Program-made: the position numbers and the translations under genes
Notes under the pieces: model-generated
The model's database searches: none
Told to the model about the DNA's origin: nothing
Seen by the model: the letters and a program-made list of their open reading frames with translations, nothing else
Shown here: piece by piece, positions 18,044 to 27,443 of the stretch
How positions within the stretch are numbered: position 1 is the first letter of the stretch
Layout: each line of letters starts with the position of its first letter
NCBI GenBank assembly: GCA_041488095.1
Contig: JBGPOP010000007.1
Span: 71,898-135,897 of the forward strand
Source of the DNA: DASYPQ01 sp041488095
GTDB taxonomy: Bacteria > Planctomycetota > UBA1135 > GCA-002686595
Length of the DNA: 64,000 nucleotides
Reading direction: 5' to 3'

Positions 18044-20131
18044 ATGAAGAACAACCTCCTTCTCGGGGCCTTCGCCGCGGTCGGCAGCCTCTGTCTCCAA
18101 GGCATCACTTTCGCGCATGGTGGCACCTACCGAGGACCGGGCGATACCGTCCCCGCCGGCGGCGGGGGTGGCGGTGGCGGCGGAGCGAGCCCGACAGGCC
18201 CAGGCGCCTCCGGCCCGAGCACGGGTGGCCCGGCCGGCCCGAGCACTCCCGCACCCGGCGGGCCGGGTGTTCCGACTGGCGGCGGCGGAGGAAGACCTGC
18301 CGGTCCTTCGACGGGCGACGGAAGTTCGGGAGCCGACCTCACCACCTGGGACTTCTGGTGGGGCTTCAACAAGGACCAGTACTTGAACCTCAAGGCCGCG
18401 ATCTACAACGGCGTGATCACGGGTAGCGATGACTTCTTCATGGGCCAGGGCACGAAGGGTCAGGCCAAGAATCAGCTGAAGCCTTCCGAGGAGGCGATCC
18501 GCCAGAAGATCGTCCCTGCCCTCAAGGAAGCGCTTGAGAAGGAACGCAGCAACGACATCGTCACCGGCTGCCTGATCGGGCTGGCCAAGATTGGAGATGT
18601 CAAGAGCGAGAGCGGCGCCTCCGAGTTCGAGCCCCTCCTGTCCAAGTTCCTCTCCGACGGGAACCAGGAGATTGCCGAGACGGCTGCTGTCGCGCTGGGC
18701 ATCCTGGCAAACGACGCGTCGATTAAGACGCTCTCCGACCTCGCTCTCGACACCCCGGCAGGACGCAAGCTCGTCGGCAACAAGGAAATCAATTTCCGCT
18801 CGCGCGCGTTCGCCACATACGGCCTGGGCCTGATCGGCTACCGCACGGCCAGCAACCAGGTTCGCCAGGACATCGCCGCGATCCTGATCGATATCCTGAA
18901 CAAGCCCGAGAGCTCGACGCGCGACGTCAAGGTGGCCGCACTCGTCTCGCTGGGTCTCGTTCCGATCGACGTCGACAAGAGCGAGAGCCCCGACAGCAAG
19001 CAGAGCTTCTCGAGCTCGCGCCAGACCGAGATCAAGTTCATCGAGAAGTTCTTCAAGGAGGAGAACAACAACTACCTGATCCGAGCCCACGCCCCTGCGG
19101 CGCTGGCACGTCTGCTCAACGCGCCGCCTTATAAGGACGCCCCGCCGGATCTCAAGGAAGGCGTGGCCAAGATGCTGCTCGGAGCACTGGGAAAGCAGAC
19201 CAAGGAACGCGACGAAGTCCGGCAGGGCTGCGTGCTCGCGCTGGGCCAGATCGGCGACACGGACAAAGACAAGACCGACGTCGAGATTCGCGAGACACTC
19301 AAGCGGATGGCCGAAGAGGGTGATCAGCAGTCACGGAATTTCTCGATGATCTCACTGGGTCAGATCGGGGGTCGCGCCGGCGCGGGCGAGGACAGCGACA
19401 AGGGGGTCAAGGAGTGCCGCGACGACCTGCTCACGTTCATGACCAAGGGCAAGAACGCCATCAAGCCCTGGGCCGGTCTCGGCATCGGCGTGATGGAACG
19501 CTCTATTCTCGACAACAGCCAAGGCGGGCTGACGCCGTCGAGCACGGCCAAAGACACTTTGCGCACGACCCTCAAGGAAGCCTCCAGCCCGAGCCACATG
19601 GGTGCCTACTCGATCGCCTGTGGCATCGCCAAGGACACCGAGGCCAAGGACCTCCTTCGCGAGAAGCTCAAGAACGCACCGGGCGACGAGGTCAAGGGAA
19701 ACGTCGCCGTCGCACTCGGCCTGATCGACGCCCGAGAAGCGATCAAGGACATCGAGGAAATCGTCAAGGACTCCAAGTACAAACCCGACCTGCTCAAGCA
19801 GGCGGCGATCGGACTGGGTCTTCTCGGCGACAAGGACCTCGTGCCCGAAATGGTCAAGATGCTCGCCGAAGCCAAGGGCTATTCTTCGCAAGCGGCGATC
19901 GCCTCGGCCCTGGGATTCATTGGCGACTCGCGTTCGATCGACCCCCTGGTTGAGATGCTCAAGCGCAAGGACATCACCGATTCCGCCCGCGGCTTCGCCG
20001 CGGTGGCGCTGGGCATCGTGGCGGACAAGGAGACCCTGCCGTGGAACTCGAAGATCTCCACGAACATCAACTACAGGGCCAACACGACCACACTGACCGG
20101 CGAAGCCACGGGGATCCTGGACATCCTCTGA
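18044..20131 (+). CDS. exported HEAT-repeat protein with glycine-rich linker
   Basis: This 695-residue protein starts with a signal peptide (MKNNLLLGAFAAVGSLCLQ...AHGG). A Gly/Pro/Ser-rich disordered stretch (about 28-95) follows, and then about 600 residues of HEAT/PBS-lyase-like helical repeats with recurring phrases such as ETAAVALGILAND, KVAALVSLGLV, QGCVLALGQIGD and GNVAVALGLIDA. HEAT arrays bind protein partners; no catalytic motif was seen. ATG at 18044 is preferred to an upstream in-frame ATG because it begins the signal peptide. The codons are rich in AAG/GAC/CTC, as in a well-expressed gene. A sigma-54-type promoter precedes it. It is monocistronic and ends before a hairpin. The function is unknown. 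Confidence 0.85.
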   Translation: MKNNLLLGAFAAVGSLCLQGITFAHGGTYRGPGDTVPAGGGGGGGGGASPTGPGASGPSTGGPAGPSTPAPGGPGVPTGGGGGRPAGPSTGDGSSGADLTTWDFWWGFNKDQYLNLKAAIYNGVITGSDDFFMGQGTKGQAKNQLKPSEEAIRQKIVPALKEALEKERSNDIVTGCLIGLAKIGDVKSESGASEFEPLLSKFLSDGNQEIAETAAVALGILANDASIKTLSDLALDTPAGRKLVGNKEINFRSRAFATYGLGLIGYRTASNQVRQDIAAILIDILNKPESSTRDVKVAALVSLGLVPIDVDKSESPDSKQSFSSSRQTEIKFIEKFFKEENNNYLIRAHAPAALARLLNAPPYKDAPPDLKEGVAKMLLGALGKQTKERDEVRQGCVLALGQIGDTDKDKTDVEIRETLKRMAEEGDQQSRNFSMISLGQIGGRAGAGEDSDKGVKECRDDLLTFMTKGKNAIKPWAGLGIGVMERSILDNSQGGLTPSSTAKDTLRTTLKEASSPSHMGAYSIACGIAKDTEAKDLLREKLKNAPGDEVKGNVAVALGLIDAREAIKDIEEIVKDSKYKPDLLKQAAIGLGLLGDKDLVPEMVKMLAEAKGYSSQAAIASALGFIGDSRSIDPLVEMLKRKDITDSARGFAAVALGIVADKETLPWNSKISTNINYRANTTTLTGEATGILDIL

Positions 20132-20152
20132 TCCTGCCCGCGCTCTAGATTC

Positions 20153-20190
20153 TGGCGCCGGCCGATCCGCTCGTGGAGCGGGCGGCGCCA
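20153..20190. terminator. hairpin between convergent genes
   Basis: TGGCGCC (20153-20159) pairs with GGCGCCA (20184-20190), and CCGCTC (20167-20172) pairs with GAGCGG around a GTG loop, with an asymmetric internal loop. It separates the HEAT gene from the convergent TPR gene and could stop transcription from both sides. There is no long U-tract. Confidence 0.5.
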
Positions 20191-20203
20191 TTTCCGGCAG
20201 ACC

Positions 20204-20704
20204 TCAGCGCGTGCGCGCCAGCGCGATCAGCGCGAGAAACAGGGCACCCAACACGCCCAGGGAGGTGGCGCGCGCTCGCCTCGCAGCCCTCTCCAGCTGC
20301 CCCTCACGCCGAGTCAGCTCCCTCACTTCGCGCTCAAGGGCGTTCGCCTCGCCTCTCCACCAACCCCCCTTCACGGGATCCGGGTCCCCCATCGCGACCG
20401 AGTGTGCCAGGCGGCCGGCGTACTCCTCGGCGAGCTCGGGGATCCGCAGCGCCGTCGAGAGCTGGCAGGCGCGGCGGAGCAGGATGGGGTCCTCGCGGGC
20501 GACACCCAGCCCGGTGTGCGCTTCGCGCAGCGCCCCGGGGAGGTCGCCGGCAGCGTAGAAGACTTCGACCCGTGCGCGAGATCGCGCCAGCGGGTCGGAC
20601 TGCGCGTCCGCGGCTCTGAGGGCGTCGGGCCAACGTTGGCTCTGAGCCAGCGCGAGCATGGAGATCGCGAGCATCGCAGCCGGCGTCAGGGCGCGGAAAG
20701 CCAC
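20204..20704 (-). CDS. small exported TPR-like membrane-anchored protein
   Basis: This 166-residue protein has an N-terminal signal or anchor (MAFRALTPAAMLAISMLALAQ), two or three TPR-like helical pairs (WPDALRAADAQSDPLAR, DLPGALREAHTGLGVAR), a charged helix (EREVRELTRREGQLERAARR) and a C-terminal transmembrane helix. GTG at 20704 is chosen because GGGAGGT lies just upstream; it overlaps the preceding gene by 19 bp. The layout resembles the small TPR proteins found with Bat/aerotolerance clusters, but no other Bat gene is present. Function unknown. Confidence 0.65.
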   Translation of the reverse strand: MAFRALTPAAMLAISMLALAQSQRWPDALRAADAQSDPLARSRARVEVFYAAGDLPGALREAHTGLGVAREDPILLRRACQLSTALRIPELAEEYAGRLAHSVAMGDPDPVKGGWWRGEANALEREVRELTRREGQLERAARRARATSLGVLGALFLALIALARTR

Positions 20705-22284
20705 AGCGACCTCCCCCGCCGGATCGAATCCCGCTGCAACCTCTCGATCGGGTTTTCGTCGTCGGTGAGGAGCGGAGCGGATCCGGGTTCGAACCAGCGC
20801 CATGCCCCCTCGATCGCCAGCGCGGAAAGGCGGGCATCGACGGCATCGTCATCGCTGTACCAACCCTTCCCTCCGGGCACAGGCGGATCCGCGCCCGCGC
20901 GCACGAACAGCACGCAGTTGCGCGAGAAGGGCACGCGCAGGGCCAGCAAGCGCCGCCCGAACCCGTCGGCGGCCGTGCGCGCGACGGCCTCCACCACCGG
21001 ATCGGAGAGGCCGAAGCCGCCGACGTTGATGCACAGCCAGCCGCCGGGCGCGAGGTGCTCGCGCACTTCGGCGAAGAACTCGCGCGAGCACAGGTGCGCC
21101 GGGATCTCCATCTGGTTTGCGTAGGCGTCGAGGACGATTTCGTCGCAGGCTTCAGTGCGCAGGCGCAGCGCCGAACGCGCGTCCCAGCCCGAGAGCACGC
21201 GCCGAGCCGGGTCGCCTCTAGGGAGGTCGAACCAGCGTTCCCCCAGAGCGACGACCGCCGGATCGATCTCGGCGCCCGCGGCCTTGAGCTCCATGCCCCG
21301 AGGCAGCGCGCCTTCGAGAACGCGCCAGGTCGTCCCCGCGCCGAGACCCAGGACGAAGACGCGCCAAACGCCCGCGTGCTCCGACCACCAGGGAGGCAGC
21401 GCGAAGAGGTTGTAGTAATAGTCATCCGGCAGGAAGCCCGTGTTCTCCTGCCACACCGATTGGAAGGAATCGAAACCCTCGTTGACCTGGAGCCTGCGCA
21501 TCCTTCGACCGCCGTCCTCTCCCTCGACGACGCGGAGGGTCTGATAGGCCGATTCAGCGGAGTCGAGCAGAGGCCATCCCGTGGAGGCGTCCGGCGCTCG
21601 CAGGCGAGAGCCTGCGACGGCGCCGAGGACCGGGAGGGCCAGAAGGAGAGGGGCGACGCCGAGAGTGCGCGACCCCCGCGAGAGCGCGAGGAATCCGATG
21701 CCGACGAGCAGGGCCCCTGCGCCGACGTAGGTCCGGGTCAAACCCAGGCCGGGCAGCACGAGGTAGGTGGTGGCAAAAGTGCCCGCGATGCTGCCCAAGG
21801 TGGAGACGGCGAGCACCCGTCCTCCAGCGTCACCCGCCGAACGGGCCTGGGATCTCTGGAGGATCTCCGTGGCGAGTGGCGGGACGCACCCCAGGAGCAA
21901 CGTCGCCGGGAGAAAGAGAGCCAGGGCGCAGGCGAGGCTCCCCCATTGGAGGAGATCGGCTGCCTCGTCGAGCGCCACCTCGGAGGGCCGGAACCAATTC
22001 GCGACCGGACCCGCGGCTGCGGGCAACCAGGCCGTGGCGGCGGCCGCCAGGAGGAGACACCACCCCAACGAGCGCTCGGGTCGCGTTCCGCGCGACAGCC
22101 GAGCCCCGAGCAAGTAGCCCGTCGAGAGCGCCAGGAGCACGACCCCGATGACATTTGTCCAGACCGCGCTGCTCGTGCCGAACCAGGGCGCTACGAGCCG
22201 CACGGCGGACAGCTCGAGGGTCATCGAGCACGCCCCCGCGAGCCCGGCCACGGCGAGGATCCAGGCCGAGCCGCGCGCGCTCAT
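20686..22284 (-). CDS. membrane-fused spermidine-synthase-like protein
   Basis: The N-terminal ~260 residues contain seven or eight hydrophobic segments. The C-terminal ~260 residues form a Rossmann methyltransferase/aminopropyltransferase fold, with VFVLGLGAGTTWRVLEGAL at the cofactor site and DEIVLDAYANQMEIPAHLCSREFF after it. Such membrane-bound SpeE-like fusions are common, and most lack a shown polyamine activity. The GGGDG motif of true spermidine synthases is replaced by LGAGT, which makes the classic reaction doubtful. ATG 22284 overlaps the upstream hydrolase stop (ATGA), so the two are coupled. Confidence 0.75.
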   Translation of the reverse strand: MSARGSAWILAVAGLAGACSMTLELSAVRLVAPWFGTSSAVWTNVIGVVLLALSTGYLLGARLSRGTRPERSLGWCLLLAAAATAWLPAAAGPVANWFRPSEVALDEAADLLQWGSLACALALFLPATLLLGCVPPLATEILQRSQARSAGDAGGRVLAVSTLGSIAGTFATTYLVLPGLGLTRTYVGAGALLVGIGFLALSRGSRTLGVAPLLLALPVLGAVAGSRLRAPDASTGWPLLDSAESAYQTLRVVEGEDGGRRMRRLQVNEGFDSFQSVWQENTGFLPDDYYYNLFALPPWWSEHAGVWRVFVLGLGAGTTWRVLEGALPRGMELKAAGAEIDPAVVALGERWFDLPRGDPARRVLSGWDARSALRLRTEACDEIVLDAYANQMEIPAHLCSREFFAEVREHLAPGGWLCINVGGFGLSDPVVEAVARTAADGFGRRLLALRVPFSRNCVLFVRAGADPPVPGGKGWYSDDDAVDARLSALAIEGAWRWFEPGSAPLLTDDENPIERLQRDSIRRGRSLWLSAP

Positions 22285-23564
22285 TTCGGCTTGGGCTTGG
22301 CGGGCAGGTCGTACTTGTGCGTCGCCGTGTACAGCTTGCCCGGGTCGCTGCGTGTCTTGATGAAGAGGTCCAGGGTGGTCGGCAGGTTGCGCGGAATGAC
22401 GTCCACGTGCTCGCTGCCGTTGCATACCACCTTCACGGGCTTGTCGAGGTCGACCAGGATGTCGTTGAAGTACAGGATCACGCTCCCTACCCCCTCTCCA
22501 TCGACGCTGATCGTGTTCGTCGCCCGATCGATCGCGGCCTTGATCAGGGCCGTGCCCTGGCCGTCCCAGGGCGGGATCTCCAGCCAGTAGGCCTTGTAGG
22601 GGTTCGGGGTCCCGGGGAGGAGCACGACCTGCGCCGGGTTCGGGATGCGCGGGTGGTCCTGGAGCCAGGCCCAGACATCCTGCTCGGTACCCTCGGGCTT
22701 GAGTGTGCAATTGTCGTAGCCGGCCTTGGTGCACTTCTCGGAGAAGGCCGTCGCGCCAGCTCCCGCTCCGGCGAAAAACGTCGGCAGGTTGCGGAAGTTC
22801 TCGCAGGGCAGGTCGCCCGGATCCCCTGAGCGTCCGATGACCCCGGCAAACCGGTCGGGGTTGCGAGCCGCCATCGCGAGTGCCGCGGCCACTCCCTCAC
22901 CTCGCCCAGCCACGTACACACGGTCGAAGTCGGTGGCGTAGGTGCGGCTGACCTCGCGGAACACGGTGAGGAGGTGTGCCGCGCCTCCCCACTTGCCGGT
23001 GTTGCCGACCTCGCCCCACTGGGACACGGCTTCGGGCATCTGCACAGCCGCCAGGACGGCGTTCGCGCGAGCCTCCTGGGAGATCCACTTCTCGGTCAGG
23101 TGATCGCTGGGCTTCTCGCCTTTCTGGGGGATGCACAGGATCAGCGGGTAAGCCTTCCTGGGGTCGTAGTTGGGCGGTGCCCAAAGCGCGTAGGTCACAT
23201 CGAGCGCCTGCTCTCGGTCCTTGTCCTTGTACGCGACATCCTTGACCTTGCCCTTCGTGACGATCTTGCCGGAGTCGTAGGTGAACGACTGCCACATCGC
23301 CTTGCCGAGATCGGCCGTCAGAGCCAGGGGATCGCGATTCTTGAGCCGCTTGCGGATCTTCTCCAGCTCGGCGCCGACATCCGCGCGCGCCTTGTCGACG
23401 CCCTTGTCCTCGCGCTTGGCCACCGCGTAGCTCGCCAGGACCTTTCCGAGCGCTTCGTGGTCGCTGGGCTTCAGCGCGTCATCGACGAGAACCGTGCCCC
23501 AGGCCGCGAAGGGCGAGAGGGCCAGGAAGAGGAGACCCGTTCCGAGCAGATGGGTTCGTTTCAT
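22281..23564 (-). CDS. exported alpha/beta-hydrolase-like protein
   Basis: This 427-residue protein has a signal peptide (MKRTHLLGTGLLFLALSPFAAWG) and a domain resembling planctomycete dienelactone-hydrolase/esterase-D-like proteins: YALWAPPNYDPRKAYPLIL, then VYVAGRGEGVAAALAMAAR at the nucleophile elbow. The elbow reads GRGEG, so the expected Ser of GxSxG is replaced by Glu and hydrolase activity is doubtful. A C-terminal beta-rich domain (about 340-427) follows. ATG 23564 begins the signal peptide, and a TACAAG hexamer (minus strand, 23569-23574) lies 10 bp upstream. It is coupled to the spermidine-synthase-like gene by ATGA. Confidence 0.7.
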   Translation of the reverse strand: MKRTHLLGTGLLFLALSPFAAWGTVLVDDALKPSDHEALGKVLASYAVAKREDKGVDKARADVGAELEKIRKRLKNRDPLALTADLGKAMWQSFTYDSGKIVTKGKVKDVAYKDKDREQALDVTYALWAPPNYDPRKAYPLILCIPQKGEKPSDHLTEKWISQEARANAVLAAVQMPEAVSQWGEVGNTGKWGGAAHLLTVFREVSRTYATDFDRVYVAGRGEGVAAALAMAARNPDRFAGVIGRSGDPGDLPCENFRNLPTFFAGAGAGATAFSEKCTKAGYDNCTLKPEGTEQDVWAWLQDHPRIPNPAQVVLLPGTPNPYKAYWLEIPPWDGQGTALIKAAIDRATNTISVDGEGVGSVILYFNDILVDLDKPVKVVCNGSEHVDVIPRNLPTTLDLFIKTRSDPGKLYTATHKYDLPAKPKPK

Positions 23565-23605
23565 GGTTCTTGTAGCGTGGGCTCTCCGCGGGGTTGCACC
23601 AGGGA

Positions 23606-24517
23606 TCACCCGTCGGCCCGGCTCGGGGGCCCGGCACCGCCGAGCAGCGCGAGCCCGTATCCACGCTGTGCCGGCGCGGCCGAGGGTTCTTCTTCCAGGA
23701 GAGCCCGGAACAGGGCTCGTGCGCGCGCGATTTCACCCCGCGAGAGGGCGCGCGTGGCGAGCGAGTAGCCTGCATCCTGCGAGCCCAAGGCCAGGGCCGC
23801 GCCAAGCTCGCGCAGGGCCGCTGCATCGGCCCCTGCCGCGATGCGCGCCTTCCCAAGCTCAGCGAGTAGCCCGGCGCGCTCGGCCGATTCCCGAGTGGCC
23901 GCGACCTGGTGCTCGAGGACCTTGGCCGCCTCGCCGTGCTCGCCTCGCAAGCCCAGCACGCGCGCGAGCAGGCTCGCGGTACGCCCGTCAGGCGCGTACT
24001 CATGGATCAGGCGCGCTTCGTCGAGAGCCCAGTCGAGATGGAGGCCCCGGGCGTCCTCCTCGGAGACTTCCTGGCCTCGCTCGAGACGCACCCGCAGGTT
24101 TTCAGCGGACGCCTGAGAGAGGGCTTCGTCCATCGCGCGCACCCGTGTCGGCCCCGGTCCGGCCACCTGGGCGGCGATCCAGCCTTCCCCGGGGAGGAAC
24201 GCCATCTCCCCTCCGGGCTCGCCGACGGGCCGGAAGGGTGTCCCTGAGAGGCGCGAGAGGTGCGCGCGCAGGACTCGCGCACGGAACACCTCGGCCCGAT
24301 CGTGGCTCTTGCGCGCGGAGCGCTCGCGACGTGCCTCGAGGGCGTCGAGCTCACGCCAGATCCGTTGGAACGCGGTGGATCCCGGGGCGCTCTCCGCCAG
24401 TCGTGCGAGGTCGCCCCAGGTCTCCCTCCACGTCGCCGGGTTTGCAACGCCGGCAGGGTCCTGCACAGCGGGCAGGGCCGGGAATGCGCACAGCAGCAGG
24501 ACGCCTAGGAGCTCCAC
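23606..24517 (-). CDS. exported TPR-repeat protein
   Basis: This 303-residue protein starts with a hydrophobic signal (VELLGVLLLCAFPALPAVQD) and is otherwise helical. TPR-like pairs occur in the second half (DGRTASLLARVLGLRGEHGEA, AAALRELGAALALGSQDAG, GEIARARALFRALLEEEPSA). GTG at 24517 is preceded by GAGGTG and overlaps the purM stop by 13 bp, so it is probably translated from the purM message. No enzyme motif is seen. A role in protein assembly at the envelope is possible. Confidence 0.65.
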   Translation of the reverse strand: MELLGVLLLCAFPALPAVQDPAGVANPATWRETWGDLARLAESAPGSTAFQRIWRELDALEARRERSARKSHDRAEVFRARVLRAHLSRLSGTPFRPVGEPGGEMAFLPGEGWIAAQVAGPGPTRVRAMDEALSQASAENLRVRLERGQEVSEEDARGLHLDWALDEARLIHEYAPDGRTASLLARVLGLRGEHGEAAKVLEHQVAATRESAERAGLLAELGKARIAAGADAAALRELGAALALGSQDAGYSLATRALSRGEIARARALFRALLEEEPSAAPAQRGYGLALLGGAGPPSRADG

Positions 24518-25554
24518 CGCACCTCGCCTTCCGCCCCGCGCGCTGTCACGAGCGAACCGATACACAGCACCTCCTCGCCTTGTGCTCGCAGGTGCGCCTC
24601 GACCTCCTTCAGGGCAGCGGGATCGACGAAGAGCACCATCCCGATGCCCATGTTGAACACCTGGTAGGCCTCGTCGGGTGCGACACCGCCGCGCTCGCAC
24701 AGGAAGCGGAACAGCGCAGGCGGACTCCAGCTGGCGCGATCGATGAGCGCATCGCAGGCGCCGAGGACCCTGGGGACGTTGTCGACCAAGCCGCCGCCGG
24801 TGATGTGCGCCATCGCCGCGATGCGGTTCTTCTCGAGGAGCGGCCAGAGGAGCTGCAGGTAGGAACGGTGCACGGCGAGCAGGGCCTCGCCGACGCTCTT
24901 GCCCTCCAGCTCCCGCGGCCGGTCGGAGAGCGACAGGTGCAGCTCGTCGAAGAGGATCTTGCGCGCCAGGGAATAGCCGTTGGTATGGAGCCCGGAGGAG
25001 CGCAGCCCGAGCAGCACCTGCCCCGGCCGGACGCGGCTCCCGTCGAGGATGCGGTCGCGCCCCACCGCCCCGACGATGAAGCCGGCCAGGTCGAAGTCTC
25101 CGGGTGTGTACAAGCCCGGCATCTCGGCTGTCTCCCCGCCGAGGAGGGCGAGCCCGTTGTCGCGGCAGGCCTCGGCGCAGCCGCGGATCAGCTCGCTGAC
25201 CATCCCCGGCTCCATGCGCCCGACGGCCACGTAGTCGAGGAAGAAGAGCGGCCGGGCGCCTTGGACGAGGATGTCGTCGATGCAGTGGTGGACGAGATCG
25301 CGCCCGATCGTGTCGTAGACGCCGGCGCGCTTGGCGACCTCGAGCTTCGTCCCGACACCGTCGGCGCTGGCGACGAGGATCGCGTCACCGCAACCCACGC
25401 GCGCGGGGTCGAACAGCCCGCCGAACAGACCGACGTCGCCTAGGACGCCGGGGGTGAAGCTCCGCCGGATCGCGTCCTTGGCGCGCTCGACCGCCTCGTA
25501 CTTGCTCGCGATGTCGACTCCGGCCTCGCGGTAGCGTGCGGGGGCGGGGGTCAT
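24505..25554 (-). CDS. purM: phosphoribosylformylglycinamidine cyclo-ligase (AIR synthetase)
   Basis: PurM closes the imidazole ring of FGAM with ATP in de novo purine synthesis. The 349-residue protein has all main blocks: the SADGVGTKLEVA nucleotide-binding segment, CIDDILVQGARPLFFLDY, LLGGETAEMPGLY, the LRSSGLHTNGYSLAR loop and AHITGGGLVDNVPR. The length is normal. ATG 25554 is preceded by an AGGACG ribosome binding site. No other pur gene is nearby; it is followed by exported-protein genes that overlap it. Confidence 0.96.
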   Translation of the reverse strand: MTPAPARYREAGVDIASKYEAVERAKDAIRRSFTPGVLGDVGLFGGLFDPARVGCGDAILVASADGVGTKLEVAKRAGVYDTIGRDLVHHCIDDILVQGARPLFFLDYVAVGRMEPGMVSELIRGCAEACRDNGLALLGGETAEMPGLYTPGDFDLAGFIVGAVGRDRILDGSRVRPGQVLLGLRSSGLHTNGYSLARKILFDELHLSLSDRPRELEGKSVGEALLAVHRSYLQLLWPLLEKNRIAAMAHITGGGLVDNVPRVLGACDALIDRASWSPPALFRFLCERGGVAPDEAYQVFNMGIGMVLFVDPAALKEVEAHLRAQGEEVLCIGSLVTARGAEGEVRWSS

Positions 25555-25660
25555 GATCGTCCTGCTTTCGCGGGGTCGGGCACGGGCCAGGGGCGGCGCA
25601 TGGCGCCGACGCGCGGCAGGATAACCCCTTCCGCAGCGCCCTTCACCCGCGCGGGCGGAA

Positions 25661-26191
25661 TCAACCCTCCCGGCCGGGAACTCCGCCCCACTTCTGCCGG
25701 AACCAAGCCAGGATCCGCGGGCCGTTCTCGAAGCCCAGATCGGGCGGAAGGTCGGACGGATCGAACCACGCTGCCTCGAGCGTGTCGTCCCCGCGCCGCA
25801 GGGTGCCTCCGATCGGACGGCACAAGTACACGGCCAGATTGGCGGGCTTCACCGTGTGGGCGGGCACGAACAGGAGGTCGAGCAGCTCGACCACCTCGAC
25901 CTCGATCCCGGATTCCTCCCGGACCTCGCGCGCCGCCGTGCTCGCCGGCGCCTCGTCGACCTCCTGGTAGCCGGCCGGCAGGGCCCACTGTCCCTTGAAG
26001 GGCTCGATCGCGCGACGAACGAGCAGCACGCGGCCGTGCCCGTCGATCACCATCCCGGCGGCAGCGCAGGACGGATTCTCGTACAGGACGAAGGCGCAGT
26101 CCGTGCAGCGCACGCGCTCGCGCCCTTCGACCTCCGCCCGCGAGAGCGGAGCGGCGCACAGGGGACAGTGCTTGGCTTGGCGCTGCCACAC
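25661..26191 (-). CDS. Nudix hydrolase with N-terminal zinc ribbon
   Basis: This 176-residue cytoplasmic protein hydrolyses a nucleoside diphosphate linked to another group. An N-terminal zinc ribbon has Cys9, 12, 29 and 32 (CPLC...CTDC). The Nudix box (74-96) is complete: G-x5-E-x7-REVREESGI. The ribbon-Nudix order is that of NudC/YfcD-like and ADP-ribose-type enzymes. It is divergent from dxr over 75 bp, with -10-like boxes on both strands near 26240. Confidence 0.9.
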   Translation of the reverse strand: MWQRQAKHCPLCAAPLSRAEVEGRERVRCTDCAFVLYENPSCAAAGMVIDGHGRVLLVRRAIEPFKGQWALPAGYQEVDEAPASTAAREVREESGIEVEVVELLDLLFVPAHTVKPANLAVYLCRPIGGTLRRGDDTLEAAWFDPSDLPPDLGFENGPRILAWFRQKWGGVPGREG

Positions 26192-26266
26192 GCGGGTCGG
26201 TCCGCGGGGCCGGCATTCCCGGGCGCCCGCGGATCCCCTACACTATCACCCAGGACCGCTCACCTG

Positions 26267-27427
26267 ATGAGATCCCTGCTCCTGCTCGGCAGCACCGGCT
26301 CGATCGGCACGCAGACCCTCGAGCTCCTGCGCGAGCAGCCGGGGGCCCACCGGGTCGTGGGTTTGGCGGCCAGGCGTTCCACCGAGATCCTGCGCGCGCA
26401 GGTCGAGGAGTTCCGCCCGCTTTTCGTGGCCCTCTCCGACCCCGAGGCCGCCGACGCCCTCCGGCCGCACCTGCCCCCCTCCACGAAGCTTTTTTCCGGC
26501 CCTGCCGCGCTCGAGGAGATCGCCGTCGAGGCCGACTACGACGTCGCCGTCCACGGCGTCGTCGGCGCCGCCGGCCTCCTGCCTTCCCTGCGCGTGCTCG
26601 AGCGCGGTCGCACCCTGGCCCTCGCCAACAAGGAGTCCCTGGTCATGGCCGGGGCCAGGCTCGTGGAGCTCGCGCGCGAGCGCGGGGGCGAGATCGTGCC
26701 GGTCGATTCCGAGCACTCGGCCATCCTCCAGTGCCTGCGCGGCGAGCGCGTCGATCGGGTCCGACGCGTCATCCTCACGGCCAGCGGGGGGCCGTTCCGC
26801 TCCAGCACTCCCGAGGAGATCGAGCGTGCGACGCCGGAGATGGCGCTCTGTCACCCCAACTGGAACATGGGCCCGCGGATCACAGTCGGGTCGGCGACCC
26901 TGATGAACAAGGCACTCGAAGTCATCGAGCTGCACCACCTCTTCGGCCTGGAGCGCGAGCGCATCGCCGTGGTGATCCACCCCCAGTCGCTCGTCCACTC
27001 GCTGGTCGAGTTCGTCGACGGCTCGGTGATCGCTCAAATGGGACCCCCCGACATGCGCGGCCCGATCCACTACGCTCTGAACCATCCCGACCGGGCTCCC
27101 TCGAATCTGCGCGGTTTCGACCTCGACCTGTTCCACAGCCTCACCTTCGAGGCCCCCGACCCCGCCCGGTTCCCGGCGCTGGAGCTCGGATTCCGGTGCA
27201 TCGAGGAGGGGTCGGACTCGGGCAGCGTGCTCAACGCCGCCGACGAGGTGGCCGTCGAGGCCTTCTTGAACCTGGAAATCGCGTTGCACGACATCCCGCG
27301 CATCAACCGTCGCGTGCTCGACCGGCGACCCGGCCTGGATGAGAGCGTCGAGGATCTCTTGCGAGCCGACCTCCTGGCCCGCGGCTGGGCGCACGAAGAG
27401 GTTCGCGCCCTGGGCGCGCGCGCCTGA
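26267..27427 (+). CDS. dxr: 1-deoxy-D-xylulose-5-phosphate reductoisomerase
   Basis: Dxr rearranges and reduces DXP to MEP with NADPH and a divalent metal, the first committed step of the MEP isoprenoid route. The 386-residue protein shows GSTGSIGTQTLELL at the N-terminus, ANKESLVMAG, the metal-binding VDSEHSAI, ASGGPFR, HPNWNMGPRITVGSATLMNKALEVIE and GPPDMRGPIHYAL. ATG at 26267 puts the nucleotide motif at the usual place. A TACACT box lies 28 bp upstream. It is followed by rseP, the order seen in many bacteria. Confidence 0.96.
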   Translation: MRSLLLLGSTGSIGTQTLELLREQPGAHRVVGLAARRSTEILRAQVEEFRPLFVALSDPEAADALRPHLPPSTKLFSGPAALEEIAVEADYDVAVHGVVGAAGLLPSLRVLERGRTLALANKESLVMAGARLVELARERGGEIVPVDSEHSAILQCLRGERVDRVRRVILTASGGPFRSSTPEEIERATPEMALCHPNWNMGPRITVGSATLMNKALEVIELHHLFGLERERIAVVIHPQSLVHSLVEFVDGSVIAQMGPPDMRGPIHYALNHPDRAPSNLRGFDLDLFHSLTFEAPDPARFPALELGFRCIEEGSDSGSVLNAADEVAVEAFLNLEIALHDIPRINRRVLDRRPGLDESVEDLLRADLLARGWAHEEVRALGARA

Positions 27428-27443
27428 CCGGGAGGGCTTCAGC

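Noticed and set aside
18160..18190. G-rich run as a regulatory quadruplex or repeat element
   Set aside because: It codes for the polyglycine linker of the HEAT-repeat protein in frame, so composition follows from the protein.
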